Shown piece by piece: positions 1 through 3,794 of a stretch of 6,241 nt of DNA. A program made the position numbers and the translations under genes. Source of the stretch: Eubacteriales Family XIII. Incertae Sedis bacterium. GTDB taxonomy: Bacteria > Bacillota > Clostridia > Peptostreptococcales > Anaerovoracaceae. Positions within the stretch are counted from its first letter, which is position 1; every line of letters begins with the position of its first letter. The notes under the pieces are model-generated. The model made no database searches. It saw only the letters and a list, made by a program, of their open reading frames with translations, and was not told where the DNA came from. The stretch lies in the NCBI GenBank assembly GCA_031272745.1, contig JAISTF010000055.1, forward strand, positions 1-6,241, written 5' to 3'.

Positions 1-2
1 AG

Positions 3-1709
3 AAGGAAGCACCGAAGCCGGCGCCCAAGGGCAACGCCGCGATGGAGTTCTTCGGCATCAAACCTTCCGGCGCGAAGAAAAAGGCCAAGCCCGCGAAGCC
101 GGCGAAGCCGGCAAGCGCGGCACCGGTTCCCGAAAAGAAGCAAGCGAATTTCCTCGGCACGGGGAACGCGTCCGACGCGAAGCAGGCGCTTGAGACCACG
201 ATCGCCCCGAGCGCGGCGTTCGAGGACGAAATGCGCACGGCGCCGAACCCGCTCGGGCAACCGAACCCGCCGGTACGTCAGGCCGCTCCGCCCGCGGAAG
301 CGGTGACGGTCCGCGCGCCGGAGCCCGTCGTGGTGCCGGAGCCCGTGGTGGTCGCGGAGCCGGAGCTGGAGCCGATTCCCGAGCCCGTGGTGGTCGCGCC
401 GCCGGAACCGGAGCCCGTCGTGTTGCCCGAGCCTGTGGTGGTTGCGCCGCCGGAGCCGGAGCCCGTGGTGATCCCCGAGCCCGTCGTCGCTGCGAAAGCG
501 GAGCCCGTTGTGGACGTGCGGACGCAAAGCGCGGATCTCCCCGAGTGGTTGCAGCCGGAGAATTTCTCGTCGCCGAAGGAGCACGTCACGGAAACCGTGC
601 CGGCGATGTATGCCGCGACCGAACCCGAAATCTTTGTGGAGCCGGAGCCCGTCGTGGTGCCCGAGCCCGTGGTGGCCACACCGCCGGAGCCGGAACCGAT
701 TCCCGAACCCGTCTATGTCGCGCCGCCCGAGCCCGTAGTGGTTGCGCCGCCGGAGCCGGAGCCCGTCGTGGAGCCCGAGCCCGTGGTCGTTGCGCCGCCG
801 GAACCGGAGCCGATTCCCGAACCTGTCTATGTCGCGCCGCCGGAGCCGAAGCCCGTCGTGGCGCCCGAGCCCGTAGTGGTCGCGCCGCCGGAGCCGGAAC
901 CGATTCCCGAACCCGTCTATGTCGCGCCACCGGAGCCCGTGGTGGTCGCGCCGCCGACACCCGCGCCGATACCGGTGCCACCGCCGGTGCCCGCCCCCGA
1001 ACCGAGGGTCGCGGCTCCTGAGCCTGCGCCGATTCCGGTGCCTGTGCCGACCCCCGAACCGCAGGTCGCAGCGCCGACACCCGCGCCGATACCGAGACCT
1101 GCGGCGGCGGCCCATGCCGTTCCGCCCGCGACGCCGCGCACTGCGGCCGCGGAGCCGCCCGTCTACGAGGCGATGCAACCGTCCTTTGCGCGGACGCCGG
1201 TATCACCGGCCGCGCCGCCTCCGGCCCCGCCGGAAGAGCCCAAGGCGCCGGAACCCGCGCCGGAGAAGGGCATCTCGCTCATCTCCGAGGCGACGTTCAT
1301 CCAGGGCGACATCGTGACCGACGATCACATCGAGGTGCGCGGCAGCGTCAGCGGCGACATCCGCTCAAAGGGCAATGTGGCCGTGCAGGGCGTGATTATG
1401 GGCAATATCAAGGGCGACAAGATCGGCTTGTCCTCTTGTAAGATCAAAGGCGACATCTCGGCCGGCACCGGCATCGTCGAAGATGCGGGTTCCGTCGTGA
1501 TCGGTGATGTCCGCGCGACCAACATCGTGCTCGACGGCAAGCTCAAGGGCAATATCTCGGCGGACAACGTCGTGGTGCTGCGGAGCAATTCCTACTATAT
1601 CGGAAACGTGGTCGCCGGCTCGATTGCGATTGAGAACGGGGCCGTTGTCCGCGGGAGCATCACGACATTGATCGAGGGCGATCCGGAAGCACCGTTCGAG
1701 GCGGTCTGA
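3..1709 (+). CDS. Bactofilin-family polymer-forming cytoskeletal protein with long Pro/Glu/Val-rich extension (5' end off window)
   Basis: The C-terminal part, about residues 411-545 counted from the ATG at 42, is a bactofilin (DUF583) domain. It has regularly spaced short beta-strand repeats with Gly turns, such as GDIVTDDHIEVRGSVSGDI, VQGVIMGNIKGD and LDGKLKGNISADNVVV, as expected of a right-handed beta-helix. Bactofilins polymerise without nucleotide in the cytoplasm, often at the membrane, and act in cell shape or envelope organisation. Before it lie a basic Lys/Ala/Pro segment (residues 8-32) and a roughly 300-residue Pro-rich tract (about 92-400) built from EPVVVAPPEPEPIPEP-like units. 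Most bactofilins are only about 100-200 residues, so the extension is the oddity. The frame stays open to the left edge and encodes similar sequence (KEAPKPAPKGNAA), so the true start is probably upstream. Position 42 is an alternative, with AAGGG 10 nt before it. The next gene starts 21 nt after the stop, suggesting one transcript. The domain call is firm; the role of the extension is unknown. Confidence 0.88.
   Translation, partial: KEAPKPAPKGNAAMEFFGIKPSGAKKKAKPAKPAKPASAAPVPEKKQANFLGTGNASDAKQALETTIAPSAAFEDEMRTAPNPLGQPNPPVRQAAPPAEAVTVRAPEPVVVPEPVVVAEPELEPIPEPVVVAPPEPEPVVLPEPVVVAPPEPEPVVIPEPVVAAKAEPVVDVRTQSADLPEWLQPENFSSPKEHVTETVPAMYAATEPEIFVEPEPVVVPEPVVATPPEPEPIPEPVYVAPPEPVVVAPPEPEPVVEPEPVVVAPPEPEPIPEPVYVAPPEPKPVVAPEPVVVAPPEPEPIPEPVYVAPPEPVVVAPPTPAPIPVPPPVPAPEPRVAAPEPAPIPVPVPTPEPQVAAPTPAPIPRPAAAAHAVPPATPRTAAAEPPVYEAMQPSFARTPVSPAAPPPAPPEEPKAPEPAPEKGISLISEATFIQGDIVTDDHIEVRGSVSGDIRSKGNVAVQGVIMGNIKGDKIGLSSCKIKGDISAGTGIVEDAGSVVIGDVRATNIVLDGKLKGNISADNVVVLRSNSYYIGNVVAGSIAIENGAVVRGSITTLIEGDPEAPFEAV
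315..1095 (+). repeat. Degenerate in-frame repeats encoding Pro-Glu-Val-rich tract
   Basis: The bactofilin gene contains imperfect coding repeats of units such as EPVVVAPPEPEP and IPEPVYVAPPEP. The longest unit is easiest to see where cgattcccga recurs at 697, 811 and 901, each time followed by a stretch encoding EPVYVAPPEP. The spacings are 114 and 90 nt, both whole codon numbers, so repeat gain or loss would keep the reading frame. A non-repetitive island at about 505-635 (DVRTQSADLPEWLQPENF and onward) interrupts the tract. The protein composition predicts an extended, polyproline-II-like acidic rod. The stop-free GC-rich repeats also create spurious long ORFs in other frames. Confidence 0.85.
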
Positions 1710-1718
1710 GCCGTCGCC

Positions 1719-1722
1719 GAGG
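1719..1722 (+). promoter_or_regulatory. Ribosome binding site for the membrane-protein gene (GTG start)
   Basis: GAGG lies 8 nt before the GTG at 1731, which supports GTG as the start codon. It falls in the 21-nt gap after the bactofilin stop. Confidence 0.6.
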
Positions 1723-1730
1723 TCTTTTGA

Positions 1731-2396
1731 GTGGAAAAGGACCCATCGCTGAACATCGACATCGGGCTCACGCCTGATCTTTACAAATCGCTCGAAGACG
1801 ACATCCTGAGCAGCGTCGAAAACGTGCTGTCCAATATGGATGTCTCCGTGGACTTCGCGGGCCTCTCCGAAGTCGTCATGCCGCGTCCGCTCGATACGGC
1901 GGAAATCATCGGCGCGGACTTCATCCTCGACATCCCGAGCTTGGACGATTTCGAAATGCCGGACATCGTGACGGAGTGGGAGCCGACGCCGGACATCGGC
2001 TTCGTGCCGGAGCCCGTCGCGCCGCAGGTCACCGTGCCGGTTCCGGGTGCCGAGGAACTCATTCCCGTGCCGGACGCAAACGAAGAATCCGTCCAGGAGC
2101 AGGTCCTGGGCATCCGTTTCGACTCCATCGTCGAAGCGCCGACGATCCCCGGCCTCGAGCCCGAGGTGCCGGTCGTTCCCGTGATGGAGCCGCGCGTAGA
2201 GGAGCCGGCGCCCGTGCCGCACGTTGTCCGCCGACGCAGCCGCCTCTTCATCATCATCGCCCTCATCATCTTCTTCTTCGTCGAGATGATCGTGGTCGGC
2301 TACCTCTCGAGCAAAGGCGTCATCAACACGGACAACGGTCTCTTCTCCCTCTTCTCCGCTCATTTCCCGATTCCCCTGCTATGGGGAGCGGGCTGA
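1731..2396 (+). CDS. Hypothetical acidic Pro-rich protein with single C-terminal membrane helix
   Basis: I do not recognise a family for this 221-residue protein. Residues 1-45 look amphipathic and helical (LTPDLYKSLEDDILSSVENV). Residues 60-160 are acidic and Pro-rich with short motifs such as FVPEPVAP and VPVPGAEELIPVPD, echoing the Pro/Glu/Val composition of the upstream bactofilin. A basic cluster, R167-R168-R169-S-R171, immediately precedes one hydrophobic segment (about 172-192, FIIIALIIFFFVEMIVVGY), which carries an unusual internal Glu185. About 29 residues follow. By the positive-inside rule the long N-terminal part is cytoplasmic and the short tail is outside. No signal peptide or catalytic motif is visible. 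The GTG start is chosen for its GAGG site and 21-nt spacing from the bactofilin stop. Co-transcription and shared composition suggest, but do not prove, a membrane tether or partner for the bactofilin. That it is a real gene is likely; its function is open. Confidence 0.75.
   Translation: MEKDPSLNIDIGLTPDLYKSLEDDILSSVENVLSNMDVSVDFAGLSEVVMPRPLDTAEIIGADFILDIPSLDDFEMPDIVTEWEPTPDIGFVPEPVAPQVTVPVPGAEELIPVPDANEESVQEQVLGIRFDSIVEAPTIPGLEPEVPVVPVMEPRVEEPAPVPHVVRRRSRLFIIIALIIFFFVEMIVVGYLSSKGVINTDNGLFSLFSAHFPIPLLWGAG
2366..2392 (+). other. GC-rich hairpin over the last codons of the membrane-protein gene
   Basis: CCCG (2366-2369), a bulged A, and TTCCCC (2371-2376) pair with GGGGAG (2383-2388) and CGGG (2389-2392) around the loop TGCTAT. 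The stem is about 10 bp with one G-U pair, ending just before the TGA at 2394. No T-tract follows, so it is not a canonical intrinsic terminator. It could protect the 3' end of the upstream message or weakly block transcription into the next gene. Confidence 0.5.
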
Positions 2397-2406
2397 CAGG
2401 CGTCCG

Positions 2407-2415
2407 TGGTATACT
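2407..2415 (+). promoter_or_regulatory. Candidate extended -10 promoter for the exoribonuclease gene
   Basis: TGGTATACT is an extended -10 element (TGn plus TATACT, hexamer at 2410-2415) located between the two genes. No good -35 hexamer sits 16-18 nt upstream; the CTGACA at 2393 is too close, at 11 nt. The extended TG may compensate. The same arrangement (TGGTATAAT) occurs before recD2. Transcription would begin near 2422, about 30 nt before the ATG at 2453. Confidence 0.45.
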
Positions 2416-2452
2416 ACTTCCGTAAGCCGACGCTGGAGTGGGTGACGCGGAC

Positions 2453-3412
2453 ATGAAACAGACATATGTGAAGGATCTATACACGGGCGGCGAGGTCACG
2501 GACTGGTTTCTCGTGAAGCGCAGCGAAATCAAGACGGGCGCAAACGGGAAGCAGTATTACGACGTGCTGCTCGGCGACAAGACGGGCGACATCTCGGGCA
2601 AGAAATGGGACGTCGAGGGAGCGGAGACGGACCTGCTCTCGGGCATCCGTGCGGGCGATCTCGTGAAGGTGAAGGCGCAGATCACGGAATGGAACGGGCA
2701 GCCGCAGCTGCGCATCGGCCGCATCCGGACGCGAAAAGAGGAAGACGCGCTCGAGATGGCGGAGTTCATCAAAGCCGCGCCCGAGCCGCCGGAAGCGATG
2801 TTTGCTTACTTGCACGGCAAAGCGGAAGGCATCGGCGACGCGGAGCTGCGCGAGGTCTGCCTGTACCTCTTGAATAACAATAAGGACCGCCTTCTCTACT
2901 ATCCCGCCGCCAAGGCCAACCACCACGCAATCTACGCGGGGCTGTTGTGGCATGTGAAGCGGATGCTCATGATGGCGGAGCGCTGCTGCGAGGTGTACAC
3001 CTTTTTGAACAAGGATCTTTTGACGGCCGGCGTGCTCGTGCACGACATCGAGAAGCTCAACGAGATGCAGGCGGACGAGACGGGCGTCGTCAGCGAGTAC
3101 ACGGTCGAGGGGCAGATGCTCGGACACCTCGTGATGGGGGTGCGGACGATCGACCGCCTCGTGGACGAGATCGGGCTTTCGCGCGAGAAGGCCATGCTGC
3201 TTGAGCACATGATGATCTCGCACCATTACGAGCCGGAGTTCGGCAGCCCGAAGAAGCCGGCGTTTCCGGAGGCGGAAGCGCTGCATTACATGGACATGCT
3301 CGACGCGAAGATGTACGATTTTGAGGACAGCCTCGCGGGCGTCGCGCCCGGATCGTTTTCCGACTGGGTGCGCACGCTGGACGGAAGGCGGCTGTACAAG
3401 AGCACATTATGA
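2453..3412 (+). CDS. yhaM: YhaM-family 3'-5' exoribonuclease (OB-fold + HD domain)
   Basis: This 319-residue protein matches the YhaM family (about 310-320 residues), metal-dependent 3'-5' exoribonucleases that trim RNA ends in the cytoplasm. Numbering from the ATG at 2453, residues 1-95 form an OB-fold nucleic-acid-binding domain (VTDWFLVKRSEIKTGANGKQ, GDISGKKWDV, QPQLRIGRIR). Residues 150-290 form an HD phosphohydrolase domain: NHHAIYAGLLWHVK with His167, the signature VHDIEKL with His197-Asp198, His252, His257/His258 in ISHHYEPEFG, and Asp284 in MDMLDAKM, a complete metal-ligand set. The ATG at 2453 is preferred over the in-frame GTG at 2438, because the likely ribosome-binding stretch (GGAG at 2435-2438 and GGTGA at 2441-2445, 7 nt before the ATG) would overlap or follow that GTG. 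It appears to have its own promoter and terminator. YhaM has also been linked to DNA metabolism, so the symbol rests on family resemblance. Confidence 0.92.
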   Translation: MKQTYVKDLYTGGEVTDWFLVKRSEIKTGANGKQYYDVLLGDKTGDISGKKWDVEGAETDLLSGIRAGDLVKVKAQITEWNGQPQLRIGRIRTRKEEDALEMAEFIKAAPEPPEAMFAYLHGKAEGIGDAELREVCLYLLNNNKDRLLYYPAAKANHHAIYAGLLWHVKRMLMMAERCCEVYTFLNKDLLTAGVLVHDIEKLNEMQADETGVVSEYTVEGQMLGHLVMGVRTIDRLVDEIGLSREKAMLLEHMMISHHYEPEFGSPKKPAFPEAEALHYMDMLDAKMYDFEDSLAGVAPGSFSDWVRTLDGRRLYKSTL

Positions 3413-3449
3413 CCGGCTATGCGCATACAGCATGGGGCTGGTTTTGTTA
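3412..3449 (+). terminator. Intrinsic terminator after yhaM
   Basis: ACCGGCT (3412-3418) pairs with GGCTGGT (3436-3442), allowing G-U pairs. ATGC (3419-3422) pairs with GCAT (3430-3433), with a GG bulge and loop GCATACA. TTTTGTT follows. The stem begins at the last base of the yhaM stop codon. Its position and T-tract fit Rho-independent termination. Confidence 0.65.
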
Positions 3450-3467
3450 TTCAAAAAAATAAAAGGT

Positions 3468-3514
3468 AAAAAGAAAAATCTCACTGGTGGTAGTGTATGA
3501 ACTACATGTGAGAT
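3468..3514 (-). terminator. Hairpin with T-tract in the leftward orientation
   Basis: ATCTCAC (3478-3484) is the exact reverse complement of GTGAGAT (3508-3514). Inside it GTAGT (3490-3494) pairs with ACTAC (3501-3505) around a 6-nt loop. Read on the - strand, the stem is followed at once by TTTTCTTTTT and then more T-runs, the form of an intrinsic terminator. On the + strand only CCTTTG follows. No leftward gene is evident, so it may serve a small leftward transcript, act as a barrier, or be coincidental. Confidence 0.45.
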
Positions 3515-3550
3515 CCTTTGCCCTGCCGATTTTCAAACGTTTCCGCGAGT

Positions 3551-3646
3551 AGGGGGCGCAATTCACGGAATAGATTCGAAATTGGTAGCAAATCGCGCTG
3601 TTTTCATACCGATTTGCAATCTATTCCGTGTTTGGGGAGGGGGCGC
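3551..3646. repeat. Long inverted repeat bracketed by 9-bp direct repeats
   Basis: CACGGAATAGATT (3564-3576) and AATCTATTCCGTG (3618-3630) are perfect 13-bp inverted repeats. Inside them GCAAATCG (3588-3595) and CGATTTGC (3610-3617) form a second perfect 8-bp stem with a 14-nt loop; the inner and outer stems stack directly on the right arm and are separated by 11 nt on the left. AGGGGGCGC occurs on both sides (3551-3559 and 3638-3646). No good T-tract follows, so it is a poor terminator. It could be a small palindromic repeat element, a remnant of an insertion with target duplication, or a structured RNA or operator. Confidence 0.7.
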
Positions 3647-3669
3647 GGTTGCGCTGAAAATGCAATAAG

Positions 3670-3681
3670 GTAAATATTTAC
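3670..3681. promoter_or_regulatory. Perfect 12-bp palindrome overlapping the recD2 -35 box
   Basis: GTAAATATTTAC is its own reverse complement and overlaps five bases of the -35 hexamer at 3677-3682. A dimeric repressor bound here would block RNA polymerase. I do not recognise the regulator; it does not fit the Firmicutes LexA box (GAACnnnnGTTC). Confidence 0.4.
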
Positions 3682-3705
3682 AAAACCCTTCTCCTGTGGT
3701 ATAAT
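3677..3705 (+). promoter_or_regulatory. Sigma-70/SigA-type promoter for recD2
   Basis: TTTACA (3677-3682) and a perfect TATAAT (3700-3705) are separated by 17 nt, and TGG directly precedes the -10, making it also an extended -10. Transcription should begin around 3712. This is the best promoter in the window and drives the leader ORF, recD2 and probably comFC. Confidence 0.85.
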
Positions 3706-3724
3706 GCCGTTTGTAGGCCGGCGT

Positions 3725-3734
3725 GGGAGAAGGG
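3725..3734 (+). promoter_or_regulatory. Strong Shine-Dalgarno placed for the leader ATG, not for recD2
   Basis: GGGAGAAGGG contains GGGAG ending 8 nt before the ATG at 3738, ideal spacing. It is 27 nt or more from either candidate recD2 start, so it cannot directly serve them. Confidence 0.6.
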
Positions 3735-3737
3735 CGA

Positions 3738-3794
3738 ATGGCAATCATGGACATATATGAAGCTGGTGGCCGTACGGGGGCGCGCGATGACTGA
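3738..3794 (+). CDS. Candidate 18-codon leader peptide overlapping the recD2 start
   Basis: The ATG at 3738 has the best ribosome-binding site in the region (GGGAG, 8 nt upstream) and lies about 25 nt after the predicted transcription start. It encodes MAIMDIYEAGGRTGARDD and stops with TGA at 3792-3794, a few bases past the likely recD2 ATG at 3787, in another frame. This geometry fits translational coupling: ribosomes finishing the leader would be positioned to start recD2. The peptide has no run of one amino acid, so classic attenuation is not indicated. Alternatives are that the ATG is unused, or that a frameshift has separated an older recD2 start from its gene. Seen: the site, frame and overlap. 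Inferred: translation and coupling. Confidence 0.4.
   Translation: MAIMDIYEAGGRTGARDD

Larger units (their letters stand above)
3450..3737. other. AT-rich structured intergenic region
   Basis: This gap of nearly 300 nt has no convincing protein gene and is much richer in A/T than the flanking genes. In order it holds an A-rich stretch (about 3452-3478), a two-step hairpin (3478-3514), the 8-bp palindrome AAACGTTT (3535-3542), a 9-bp direct repeat (3551-3559 and 3638-3646) bracketing a long inverted repeat (3564-3630), a 12-bp palindrome (3670-3681), and the recD2 promoter. No tRNA, T-box or known riboswitch motif was recognised. Confidence 0.7.

Noticed and set aside
315..1095. Possible CRISPR array or intergenic tandem repeat
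   Set aside because: The repeats are degenerate, lack regular unique spacers and stay in the bactofilin frame throughout.
315..1095. TonB-like protein, because of the EPEPEPIPEP-type composition
   Set aside because: TonB needs an N-terminal membrane helix and a specific C-terminal domain. Here there is no membrane helix and the C-terminus is a clear bactofilin domain; the similarity is compositional.
545..1317. Several long open frames in alternative frames and strands in the bactofilin repeat region
   Set aside because: The GC-rich repeats lack stops in every frame. The alternative products are low-complexity Arg/Ala- or Gly/Thr/Ser-rich, and none has a matching start context.
1365..2363. 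332-residue frame on the - strand across the bactofilin end and the membrane-protein gene
   Set aside because: It is His/Asp/Arg-rich, spans two real + strand genes and shows no domain; it is a composition artefact.
2393..2398. CTGACA as the -35 box of the yhaM promoter
   Set aside because: It is only 11 nt from the -10 element, too close for a standard 16-18 nt spacer.
3564..3630. The long inverted repeat as an intrinsic terminator
   Set aside because: The stem is followed by GTTTGGGG-type sequence rather than a T-tract on the + strand, the other strand is no better, and a better terminator already overlaps the yhaM stop.
3563..3754. 63-residue frame on the - strand in the intergenic gap
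   Set aside because: It spans the inverted repeat and the recD2 promoter, has no clear ribosome-binding site, and its translation has no recognisable features.
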